A DNA stretch of 64,000 nucleotides from an uncultured Hyphomonas sp. (GTDB lineage Bacteria; Pseudomonadota; Alphaproteobacteria; Caulobacterales; Hyphomonadaceae). The first letter of the stretch is position 1; every line of letters starts with the position of its first letter. Under the pieces are notes generated by a model. That model searched no databases, was not told the origin of the DNA, and saw only the letters and a program-made list of their open reading frames with translations. Positions 43,267 to 50,576 of this stretch are shown piece after piece. The stretch spans positions 372,001-436,000 of the forward strand of contig NZ_OY787457.1 of assembly GCF_963678875.1 (NCBI RefSeq), given 5' to 3'. Made by a program: the position numbers and the translations under genes.

Positions 43267-44244
43267 ATGGCCCAATCCCCCCTCATCCTGACGGATGTGA
43301 CCAAGCGTTTCGGCGGCTTTACGGCGGTCAGGAGCCTGTCGCTGGAGGTGCCGGAAGGGCAGATCATCGGTTTTCTGGGGCCGAACGGAGCTGGAAAATC
43401 GACCAGCCTGCGCATGTCGCTGGGCGTGATCCCGCCGGATGAGGGCCAGGTGCGCCTGTTCGGGGACACACCAAACATCCAGTCTCTGCGCCGGGTCGGT
43501 TTCCTGCCGGAAGAGCGCGGGCTCTACAAAAAGATGACTGCGCGCGAGACGATTGCCTATTTCGCCCGGCTGAAAGGCCTTGGCGCGTCGGCAGCGAAAG
43601 CGCGGGCGGACGAATTGATGGAATCGACCGGCCTCGGCGAGTTCCGCAGCTCGCGCGTGTCCAAGCTCTCGAAGGGCATGGCGCAGAAGGTCCAGATCCT
43701 GTCGACGCTGGCCCACCGGCCGGATTTCCTGATCCTGGATGAACCGTTCTCCGGCCTCGACCCGGTGAACCAGCAGGTCCTCGAAGACCTGATCCGTGCC
43801 GAGCATGAGCGCGGGGCGACGATCCTGTTCTCCACCCATGTCATGGAACATGCCGAGCGGCTCTGCGACCGGATCGTGATGATGGCGCGCGGGCGCAAAG
43901 TGTTCGACGGCACGCTGCCGGAAGCCTTCGCGACGCTGGAGAAGGGCGCAAGCCTCGAAGTGGAAGAGGGCTTCGACCTCGGCGCCGCGTTGGCGCCCAA
44001 AGGCTTTGAGGCACAACGTGCGGCTGACCGGGGCCATGGCGATGCCTGGCGGATCGCGCTGCCGAAAGGCGTTGGCCCGCAGGATGCGCTGCGCGCCGCA
44101 ATTGATGCCGGCGCGCCGATTACCGGCTTTGCGCCGGATGAAGCGCGCTTGCGTGATGTGTTCGTCTCGCTGGTCGGGGAAGCGGAAGCCGCTGCGCTGG
44201 ATGATCCTGCAGCGGAGCACGAAGAGGGGGCGCTGGCCGGATGA
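43267..44244 (+). CDS. ABC transporter ATP-binding protein (NatA-like)
   Basis: A 325-residue ATPase with Walker A GPNGAGKST, signature LSKGMAQKVQ (first Gly of LSGG replaced by Lys), Walker B FLILDEPFSG and the H-loop STHVMEH. A C-terminal extension (about 225-325) resembles DUF4162. It pairs with the next gene (ATGA overlap) to form an ABC-2 exporter of the NatAB type. The substrate is not known. Confidence 0.9.
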   Translation: MAQSPLILTDVTKRFGGFTAVRSLSLEVPEGQIIGFLGPNGAGKSTSLRMSLGVIPPDEGQVRLFGDTPNIQSLRRVGFLPEERGLYKKMTARETIAYFARLKGLGASAAKARADELMESTGLGEFRSSRVSKLSKGMAQKVQILSTLAHRPDFLILDEPFSGLDPVNQQVLEDLIRAEHERGATILFSTHVMEHAERLCDRIVMMARGRKVFDGTLPEAFATLEKGASLEVEEGFDLGAALAPKGFEAQRAADRGHGDAWRIALPKGVGPQDALRAAIDAGAPITGFAPDEARLRDVFVSLVGEAEAAALDDPAAEHEEGALAG

Positions 44245-45623
44245 AGAACATCTATCTCGTCTTCCGCCGGGACTATCTCGGCTATGTGAAAGCCTGGGGT
44301 TTCTGGCTGAGCCTCGCGGCTGTACCTGCACTGATGCTGATCGGCTCCATGTTCGCGCTGTTTGCAGCGCAGTCATCGCCGGTGCGCTATTACACCGTCA
44401 TCGAACCGGGCCAGATCTATGCCGAGGCAATCGATGCCGAGTTTGCGAACAGCGACGCTGCCGCCATGGCGCAGGATTTCGCGGACCAGATGCAATTGCC
44501 TGACGGGGCCATGGGCAATGGCGCCGCGCAGACACTCCGGGACCGGAAATTCATCGAGGTAACGCCGCCAGCCGAAACGATTGACGGCCTGCGGCCTTAC
44601 CTTCTGGGCGAACGGCTCGTCTCCGGTCCGCAGGGTGACAAGCCGCTGTTTGCTGCCTTCATCCTCTCGGATGACGGCGAGACGCTCGAATACTGGAGTG
44701 ATGACGTCAACATCAACTCGCTGCGTTATGAGGCGCAGGATGCCGTACGGCGCCTTGCCCGCACGCACGCGCTGGAGGCTGCCGGCCTCGGCCCGGACTT
44801 CATCCAGCAGGCGGACGATGCTGCTGTGCAGGTGCCTGCGCGGCGCATCCGCAGTGTCGCCGAACAGGAAACGACGGGCGTGGAAGTCACGCTGGCGGAC
44901 CGGGCGCCGGTTTTCGTCGCCGGGGCGCTCGCTTATTTCTTGTGGCTGATGGTGTTCTCGATCATCCAGTACCTGTTGATGGGCACGATCGAGGAGCGGT
45001 CCAACAAGATCTTCGACACGCTGCTGACCTCTGTGCGCATGCCGGAACTGCTCGCGGGCAAGCTGCTGGCCGTATTTGCGGTGACGTCGACCATGATGCT
45101 GGTCTGGGGTCTCTTTGCACTGTCCGGTTCCGCGTTCCTGGCGACGCAGGTGCCGGGGGCAGGGGACATGATCACGCCCTTCCTAGCCGCCGCCGCCAGC
45201 CCGCAGATCCTGGTGCCTGCGCTGTTCAGTTTCGTGCTCGGTTACATCATGTACGGCATGATTTTCATGGCGCTGGGCTCCCTCTGCGACACGATCCAGG
45301 AGGCGCAGACACTGCTCAGCCCGATGATGATCCTCTTGATGCTGCCCATGTTCGCGATTTTCATTGCCTTCCAGGACCCGGGCTCGCCCGTGGTGGACTT
45401 TGCCACCTGGGTGCCGGTGTTCACGCCCTTCCTGCTGATCCTGCGTATGCCGCATGATCCGCCGATGTGGGAAGTCGCGATGCAGATGGGCCTGATGGTG
45501 GTGACGACGCTCGCCGTGCTCTGGGTCTCCGTCCGCGTCTACCGCGCCGGGGCCGTCAACGGCGCCAGCATCGGCGACCTCGGCAAAATGCTGAAGGGCA
45601 TCGGGCGGAAGAAGTCGAACTAG
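44241..45623 (+). CDS. ABC-2 type permease (NatB-like)
   Basis: A 460-residue permease: one N-terminal membrane helix (about 20-42), a large extracytoplasmic domain (about 43-225) and five or six helices in the C-terminal half, with the EERSNKIFDTLLTSVRMPELLAGK coupling region read in two parts (EERSNKIFDTLLTS, then VRMPELLAGK). Homologues of NatB extrude sodium or act as multidrug/peptide exporters. It is translationally coupled to the ATPase gene. Confidence 0.9.
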   Translation: MKNIYLVFRRDYLGYVKAWGFWLSLAAVPALMLIGSMFALFAAQSSPVRYYTVIEPGQIYAEAIDAEFANSDAAAMAQDFADQMQLPDGAMGNGAAQTLRDRKFIEVTPPAETIDGLRPYLLGERLVSGPQGDKPLFAAFILSDDGETLEYWSDDVNINSLRYEAQDAVRRLARTHALEAAGLGPDFIQQADDAAVQVPARRIRSVAEQETTGVEVTLADRAPVFVAGALAYFLWLMVFSIIQYLLMGTIEERSNKIFDTLLTSVRMPELLAGKLLAVFAVTSTMMLVWGLFALSGSAFLATQVPGAGDMITPFLAAAASPQILVPALFSFVLGYIMYGMIFMALGSLCDTIQEAQTLLSPMMILLMLPMFAIFIAFQDPGSPVVDFATWVPVFTPFLLILRMPHDPPMWEVAMQMGLMVVTTLAVLWVSVRVYRAGAVNGASIGDLGKMLKGIGRKKSN

Positions 45624-45629
45624 CCTACA

Positions 45630-46600
45630 CAACTTTCGCATTGGAATGGGGAGTTACATCCTCGAACATGCTAACATTCAAGTATTGTATTGGACTCGAT
45701 TAGGGCACGGATGAATTCAGCTGGACGGGTGCTTCTAATCATCCTTTTGTGAGGATCGTACTTAGTGCAAATTCCGACTGGGTGAATTTGAACTGAGTCT
45801 TCATTGAGCAGAGCTCTGGGATCTACGGGATTGCCTAGGTCCAAAGTCAAGCCACCGCTAAGACCTTCAAGATTGGGAGCGTTCAGTCGGGCGCGATTTT
45901 CGTCAATTGCGCCACTTGGGTGGTACTTTTGAAAAAGGAATAGTGCATCATCCTCTAGTTTAAGCCCTAGATCAGTGGCGGCTCTTTGAGGTCCCGCCAC
46001 GATCATTTGAGATCCAGCTTTGCGACTGTATCGATCAAGCTTGTTTTTGGAGTTGGGCCAACCAAGTGTACATAATGCCCGACCGGTAACGGGTTGCGGT
46101 TTAGAGAAGAAGTCTCTTCCATCAATTGGTTGAACGTTTAGTGCTTGCACTTCCGCCGCATTTAAAGCGCAAAGCGCTAAGTCTTGCTCGAGCCCGGACA
46201 AAACAAATCTGCGCGTCATTGAGACTGGCTGGCTGCAATTGCTCGTCACAGCGAAGAAGTCTTGGGCTTTTCTTCCTGCTTTCACCAAGTGGCGTGCCGT
46301 CAAAAGCCAGAATTCGGCTTCCCAACGAACAACAGTTCCGGAGCCAAGGTGAGGAAAAGTTTTGGAATCTAGAACCCCGTAGATACTGCAAACAGAGGAG
46401 GCAAATTTATCCTGTACCTGCTGTGTCCGGCGAGCCGTTTCCTTCTCAGCAACTTCGGTTAGCTTCTCCATTCTTCAGATCCAATTATTGGTTGAGGAAA
46501 CCGGATCTGGATACTCGCAGTGTTTATTTCAATGGGCGGACTATTGAGAAAAACGGTGAGGGACTTTCATTCCGATTATCGAATTCATTCTGCCAATCAA
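45630..46600. other. AT-richer ~1 kb island, likely horizontally acquired
   Basis: Between the NatB gene and the rpsU terminator, base composition drops visibly below the flanks and codon choice changes (many A/T third positions). It holds one gene, a trypsin-like protease, and about 130 bp of AT-rich upstream DNA. No integrase, terminal repeat or target duplication was found, so the means of entry is unknown. Confidence 0.65.
45671..46471 (-). CDS. Trypsin-like (S1-fold) serine protease, single-domain, cytoplasmic
   Basis: A 266-residue protein. The order His-Asp-Ser of a chymotrypsin fold is visible: GSGTVV then LLTARH (H61), LEQDLALC (D97) and NLEGLSGG (S205). The first 20 residues are charged and helical (EVAEKETARRTQQVQDK). 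There is no signal peptide or membrane segment, which is unusual for a trypsin-like enzyme. It is the only gene in an AT-richer island. Lone proteases of this type occur in some phage-defence loci, but no partner gene is present. Catalytic assignment rests on motif spacing only. Confidence 0.7.
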   Translation of the reverse strand: MEKLTEVAEKETARRTQQVQDKFASSVCSIYGVLDSKTFPHLGSGTVVRWEAEFWLLTARHLVKAGRKAQDFFAVTSNCSQPVSMTRRFVLSGLEQDLALCALNAAEVQALNVQPIDGRDFFSKPQPVTGRALCTLGWPNSKNKLDRYSRKAGSQMIVAGPQRAATDLGLKLEDDALFLFQKYHPSGAIDENRARLNAPNLEGLSGGLTLDLGNPVDPRALLNEDSVQIHPVGICTKYDPHKRMIRSTRPAEFIRALIESNTILEC

Positions 46601-46602
46601 AC

Positions 46603-46635
46603 AAAAACCCCGCCAGATCGCTCTGACGGGGTTTT
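46603..46635 (-). terminator. rpsU terminator
   Basis: On the minus strand AAAACCCCGTCAGA pairs with TCTGGCGGGGTTTT, followed by a run of T (TTTTTGTTT), 27 bp after the rpsU stop. Confidence 0.88.
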
Positions 46636-46661
46636 GATTATCTTGCGATAAAAGCAGCGTC

Positions 46662-46883
46662 CTAGAGGATGCCTTCGCGCTGGGCGCGCTTGCGAGCCAG
46701 TTTGCGGGCGCGGCGGACGGCCTCTGCGCGCTGGCGTGCTTTTTTCTCGGACGGCTTTTCGAAATGCTGGCGCGCCTTCATTTCGCGGAACAGGCCTTCA
46801 CGCTGCATCTTCTTCTTCAGAGCGCGCAGGGCTTGCTCAACATTGTTATCGCGGACGACGATCTGTACGATGGTACTCTCCAT
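46662..46883 (-). CDS. rpsU: 30S ribosomal protein S21
   Basis: A 73-residue basic protein with the conserved [20 protein letters not shown] and [20 protein letters not shown]21 joins late in small-subunit assembly and helps initiation. The ATG at 46883 adds four residues (MEST) before the usual start. It stands alone, divergent from the COQ9 gene as in many alphaproteobacteria. Confidence 0.96.
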   Translation of the reverse strand: MESTIVQIVVRDNNVEQALRALKKKMQREGLFREMKARQHFEKPSEKKARQRAEAVRRARKLARKRAQREGIL

Positions 46884-46999
46884 TGGCTGGGGGCGTCGCC
46901 CCGATTGTGACCTTGTGTCGGCCAGACAGGCCGGAAAGCGGGCGCTATATCACGTGAAAAGGGATTTGGCCAAGCCCCCCTTTGCCATGGAGTTCAGTC

Positions 47000-47647
47000 A
47001 TGACTGTCACACCTTCCCGCAAACTTCGCCGCCGCTGGCTGGATGCGCTCCTGCCGGAGGTCGCTTTTGACGGCTGGACGGAGGCCGCGGCAGAGCGAGC
47101 GGCCAATGAAGCCGGGCTTGATGAGGGTGAACGCGCCCTTGCCGCGCCGCGCGGCGTAATCGACCTGATCGACGGCTTTTTCGAAGAGGCGGGGGAGGCG
47201 GCCAAGGCCGATCTTGCTGCGCAGGACCTCTCCGCCATGCGTGTGCCCGACAAGGTGAAGGCTGGCGTGCTGGCCTGGCTGAAGGCGCTGGAGCCGAACC
47301 GGGAAGCCGTCCGCCGGGCGGTGTCACGTGGCATGGTGCCGTGGAATGCAGGCCCCGCGTTGCAGCGCGGCTGGGCGGTGGCCGATTTTGTGTGGGACGC
47401 CGCAGGCGACACGGCGGAGGATTATAACCGCTACTCCAAGCGCGGGCTGTTGACCGCCATCCTGCCGCCCATCGTGCTGTATTGGCTGGACAACCCGTCT
47501 GACGAGGATCTCGACGAATATGTCTCCCGCCGCCTTGCCCAGGCTTCGGGCGCCGGCCGCACGGCGGGCAAGATCCTCGGGCCCCTTCTTGACGCCATCG
47601 GTTCAAAGAGGCCCAATGACGGAAAGGCGCCAGGCGCGCGCAGCTAG
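47000..47647 (+). CDS. COQ9-family ubiquinone biosynthesis protein
   Basis: A 215-residue protein of the COQ9 family: DALLPEVAFDGWTEAAAERA, LIDGFFEE and DFVWDAAGDTAEDYNRYSKR with the lipid-contact helix. COQ9 binds lipids and helps COQ7 in ubiquinone synthesis; bacterial members are confined mostly to alphaproteobacteria. ATG at 47000 is used; TTG at 46982 is in frame. Divergent from rpsU. Confidence 0.92.
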   Translation: MTVTPSRKLRRRWLDALLPEVAFDGWTEAAAERAANEAGLDEGERALAAPRGVIDLIDGFFEEAGEAAKADLAAQDLSAMRVPDKVKAGVLAWLKALEPNREAVRRAVSRGMVPWNAGPALQRGWAVADFVWDAAGDTAEDYNRYSKRGLLTAILPPIVLYWLDNPSDEDLDEYVSRRLAQASGAGRTAGKILGPLLDAIGSKRPNDGKAPGARS

Positions 47648-47697
47648 ACGGAGACGGTTTGCAACCGGTTTTTGATCAGTCGAATTTTGGGGAAGTG

Positions 47698-47781
47698 TGT
47701 CGGACAGAAGTTTATCTGGCGCCCCAGGGGGCTGGGGGGGCTGATGGGTCCGGGGTGCTAGATGTCCACCTCCGTCCGACA
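47698..47781 (+). ncRNA. Possible structured RNA element in a 289-bp gap
   Basis: An outer inverted repeat TGTCGGAC (47698-47705) / GTCCGACA (47774-47781) encloses an inner hairpin CCCCAG-GGGG-CTGGGG near 47722-47737. The gap between COQ9 and the DUF2794 gene (47648-47936) holds no convincing ORF. It could be an sRNA, a leader structure or chance pairing in GC-rich DNA. No known family is recognised. Confidence 0.3.
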
Positions 47782-47936
47782 AGACAAAGATGGCTGTGTG
47801 CGTGGGCGCAAGCAAGACCGAAAGGTGGCGGGATTGCCCCAATTCCTGCTGTTTCAGTGGAATTTCGGATTAAAAGACGTTTAGGCGAGCTTTCCCGCAC
47901 CAAATTCGCATTACAGGGGAGTCATAAACAGAGAAA

Positions 47937-48272
47937 ATGAGCGAATTTCCCTCCCGCAGGGCCCAGAGCGAGCCGCGAATCGCTTTCCACAAAACCGAGA
48001 TGAGACCGATTCTCGACGTCTACGGACGGTTGGTCATGGCAGGCGAGGCGCGCGACTACGCCATCGGCATGCACAAGGACCACGCCATCTTCGCGATCTT
48101 CCGCCGCCACGCCGAAAATCCGACCTGGCGGATCGAGAAACAACCCCATCTCGCCAACATGCAGGGCCAGTATGTCGTGTACGGACAGGCCGGGCAGGTG
48201 CTGCGCCGCGGGCGCGATCTGCAGCAGGTATTACGGGTTTTCGACCGCAAGCGTTTCACGATTGTGAAGTAA
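47937..48272 (+). CDS. DUF2794-domain protein
   Basis: A 111-residue protein with the DUF2794 pattern: MRPILDVYGRLVMAGEARDY (first part), AIFAIFRRHAENPTWRIEK and GQYVVYGQAGQVLRRG followed by a basic tail. The family is nearly restricted to alphaproteobacteria and has no known function. No membrane segment. Confidence 0.88.
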   Translation: MSEFPSRRAQSEPRIAFHKTEMRPILDVYGRLVMAGEARDYAIGMHKDHAIFAIFRRHAENPTWRIEKQPHLANMQGQYVVYGQAGQVLRRGRDLQQVLRVFDRKRFTIVK

Positions 48273-48288
48273 TTCCACAGGCGCGCTG

Positions 48289-48303
48289 TTAACCCCTTGT
48301 TAA
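48289..48303 (+). promoter_or_regulatory. CtrA-type binding site (TTAA-N7-TTAA)
   Basis: TTAACCCCTTGTTAA is a perfect full CtrA consensus, 66 bp upstream of the next gene and 15 bp before the tandem LexA sites. CtrA is the cell-cycle master regulator of Caulobacterales. Binding is not shown. Confidence 0.65.
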
Positions 48304-48318
48304 CTAAAAACTTCTTGC

Positions 48319-48344
48319 GAACAAGATAAGAACAAGATAGGAAC
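48319..48344 (+). promoter_or_regulatory. Tandem overlapping LexA boxes
   Basis: Three GAAC half-sites at 48319, 48330 and 48341, each separated by exactly 7 bp (AAGATAA, AAGATAG), make two overlapping GAAC-N7-GAAC operators. The reverse complement matches the recN box of this window (GTTCT...TGTTC). They lie 25 bp before the ATG at 48370. Confidence 0.85.
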
Positions 48345-48369
48345 ATGCCCATTGGAACGGAGCATGAAC

Positions 48370-48735
48370 ATGAACATCGCAGTCAGCTTTCGGGGACGCT
48401 CTGGCAAGGCATGGGACTTCCAGCGTGTTCCAAAAGACGCCGCATGGGCCCGCAGCCCGGGCGCCGTCATCTTCGCAGCCCCCGACTCGTTCGGCTGGCG
48501 CATCATCCGCGTGATGGAGCTGACCGGCCGCCCGCATGACCTGCAGCCCATCTGGGCCCTGGCCGAAGCGGAACGCTATGGCGCAACGGCCGTGTTCCTG
48601 GCCCTCGAATTCGACGCCCGTGAACGCAAATGCATGGTTGCCGACATCGAGGAAGGCTTCAGCCCGGTCTGCCTGAACCCGCGCGAAGCAGCGGACGTGC
48701 AGGCGGCGCCGGTCGCAGAAGACCTCGCCGCCTGA
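48370..48735 (+). CDS. SOS- and possibly CtrA-controlled protein of unknown function
   Basis: A 121-residue soluble protein, mixed alpha/beta, beginning MNIAVSFRGRSGKAWDF, with no membrane segment, signal or catalytic motif that I recognise. It contains SFGWRIIRVMELTGRPHD and ends with an acidic/alanine-rich tail. ATG at 48370 fits a GGAG seven bases upstream; ATG 48364 and TTG 48352 are in frame. The upstream CtrA site and double LexA operator suggest induction by DNA damage with cell-cycle control. It is not a homologue of the known SOS division inhibitors SidA or DidA as far as can be seen (those are short membrane proteins). Confidence 0.8.
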   Translation: MNIAVSFRGRSGKAWDFQRVPKDAAWARSPGAVIFAAPDSFGWRIIRVMELTGRPHDLQPIWALAEAERYGATAVFLALEFDARERKCMVADIEEGFSPVCLNPREAADVQAAPVAEDLAA

Positions 48736-48756
48736 TCCTGCCTGCTGCTCGGGCCC

Positions 48757-50460
48757 TTATTGCTCAGGTGCAGGCCGGTTCAGCGCCGCCTGCGCCTCAG
48801 CTGTTTCAGCCAGACGGGTCAGCTCGATGAATTCCGCCCGGTAGCCGAATTCATCCTCGCCCTTGGCACCTGCCGCCAGATTGCGGATCTCTTTCCAGCC
48901 AAAGCCGCCGCCGAGATCTTCGCCGCCGCGCAGCATTTCCCCGAAGCCGGCCACGGCCGTCGCGAAGCGCACCCATTGCGGGGCAGCATCCAGGCTGTCT
49001 GCCTTGTCGGCATCGGTCACGGCATGGGTCAGCAGGATGGAATCCGGTTCACCCGGCGGCTTGTAGCGCAGTTTCACGAAGGCATATTCGCCGGACTTCC
49101 GGTCGCTGGCCGTCGCGTCATCGCCATAGCGCAGCGGGTCGATCTGCGCGGCATCCGATCCGACGGGGGTAATGTCATAGATCGCCGTGACGCTGGCGCC
49201 TGCGCCGATATCCCCGGCATCCACCTTGTCATTGTTGAAATCAGCCCGGTCGAGCATCCGCGTTTCGTAACCGATCAGGCGGTATTCCGCGATTTGGGCC
49301 GGGTTGAACTCGACCTGGATCTTCACATCGTCGGCGATGGGGAAGAGGTTGCCGCCGAGGTCGTCGGCCAACACTTTGCGCGCCTCGCTCAGCGTGTCGA
49401 CATAGGCTGCCGTGCCATTGCCGGACTGGGCCAGCTTCTGCATCAGCGCGTCATTGTAATTGCCGCGCCCGAAGCCGAGAACAGAGAGATAGATGCCGCT
49501 CTCGCGCTTGCGGGAGATGAAATCCTCCAGCTGTTCGGAATCCGTGATGCCGACATTGAAGTCGCCATCGGTCAGCAGCATCACGCGGTTTACGGCGTCT
49601 TCCTTGAGCCCCTGTTCGGCGAGCGAATAGGCAAGGCGCAGGCCTTCGCCGCCGGCGGTTGAGCCACCCGCGCGCAGGTTTTCCAGCGCGGCGAAGATTT
49701 TGCGTTTCTCACTGACGGGCGTCGGCGCCAGCACCTCGCCCGCTGCACCGGCATAGACGGCGATGGAGATCGTGTCGGCCGGGTCCATCTGGTCCAGCAT
49801 CAGTTTCAGCGCCTGCTTGGCGAGCGGCAGCTTGTCTTCCGAATGCATGGAGCCGGAGACATCGACCAGCAGGGTCAGGTTCACTGCTGGGCGGGCATCG
49901 CGGTCAATGTCGCGGCCCTGAATGCCGATCTGCATCAGCTGGCGCCCTTCCGCGAAGGGGGAGGGGGAGAGCGTCACGTAAGTTGCGAACGGGTCCGCGC
50001 CGGCTTCCGGCTGCGGATAGGTATAGTCGAAATAATTGACCATCTCCTCGATCCGCACGGCATCCTTCGGCGGCAGCACCCCGCTTTTCAGGAACCGGCG
50101 CACATTGGCATAGGACGCCGTGTCGACGTCGATGGAGAAGGTCGAGACCGGCTCCTCGCTGGTCAGTTTCACCGGGTTCGGGTCGACGTCTTCATACTGG
50201 TCGCGGAACTCCGGCTCCGGCGCCATCATCGCGGGCGGCGGCGGGGCAGCGGCAGCATAGTCGCCTGCTTTCATCACGCCGCTCATCATCTGCCGCTCTT
50301 TTGCCCGGGTCTCGTATTGCGGCGGCGGCGGGGCCGGTGGCGGCGGTGCGACTTCGGTGACGACCTCCGGATCGCCGCCTCCCGCCTCGTTGGCACAGCC
50401 TGTCAGCAGTGCCGCCGCTGCCGCACCTGCCAGAAGAAACCCGATTGTCCTGTTGCGCAT
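48757..50460 (-). CDS. vWA-domain lipoprotein (YfbK-like)
   Basis: A 567-residue lipoprotein (LLTGC, Cys22). A proline-rich stretch (APPPPAPPPPQ) and an N-terminal vWA-associated domain (about 95-185) lead into a von Willebrand A domain with the MIDAS motif DVSGSMHSED near 198, then a C-terminal domain of the DUF3520 type. The YfbK/YfbK-like family is widespread; the function is unknown. It is followed by a DUF885 gene on the same strand, upstream. Confidence 0.88.
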   Translation of the reverse strand: MRNRTIGFLLAGAAAAALLTGCANEAGGGDPEVVTEVAPPPPAPPPPQYETRAKERQMMSGVMKAGDYAAAAPPPPAMMAPEPEFRDQYEDVDPNPVKLTSEEPVSTFSIDVDTASYANVRRFLKSGVLPPKDAVRIEEMVNYFDYTYPQPEAGADPFATYVTLSPSPFAEGRQLMQIGIQGRDIDRDARPAVNLTLLVDVSGSMHSEDKLPLAKQALKLMLDQMDPADTISIAVYAGAAGEVLAPTPVSEKRKIFAALENLRAGGSTAGGEGLRLAYSLAEQGLKEDAVNRVMLLTDGDFNVGITDSEQLEDFISRKRESGIYLSVLGFGRGNYNDALMQKLAQSGNGTAAYVDTLSEARKVLADDLGGNLFPIADDVKIQVEFNPAQIAEYRLIGYETRMLDRADFNNDKVDAGDIGAGASVTAIYDITPVGSDAAQIDPLRYGDDATASDRKSGEYAFVKLRYKPPGEPDSILLTHAVTDADKADSLDAAPQWVRFATAVAGFGEMLRGGEDLGGGFGWKEIRNLAAGAKGEDEFGYRAEFIELTRLAETAEAQAALNRPAPEQ

Positions 50461-50576
50461 GATCGTCCTCCACCTGCGTCCTGTTCATGACAGAATGGCA
50501 AGACGGTCGTGGCGGGAATTGGGCGGCGGCGGGACGATTCGGGCCTAATCCGGAAAATCCGGAACAAAGATAAGGC

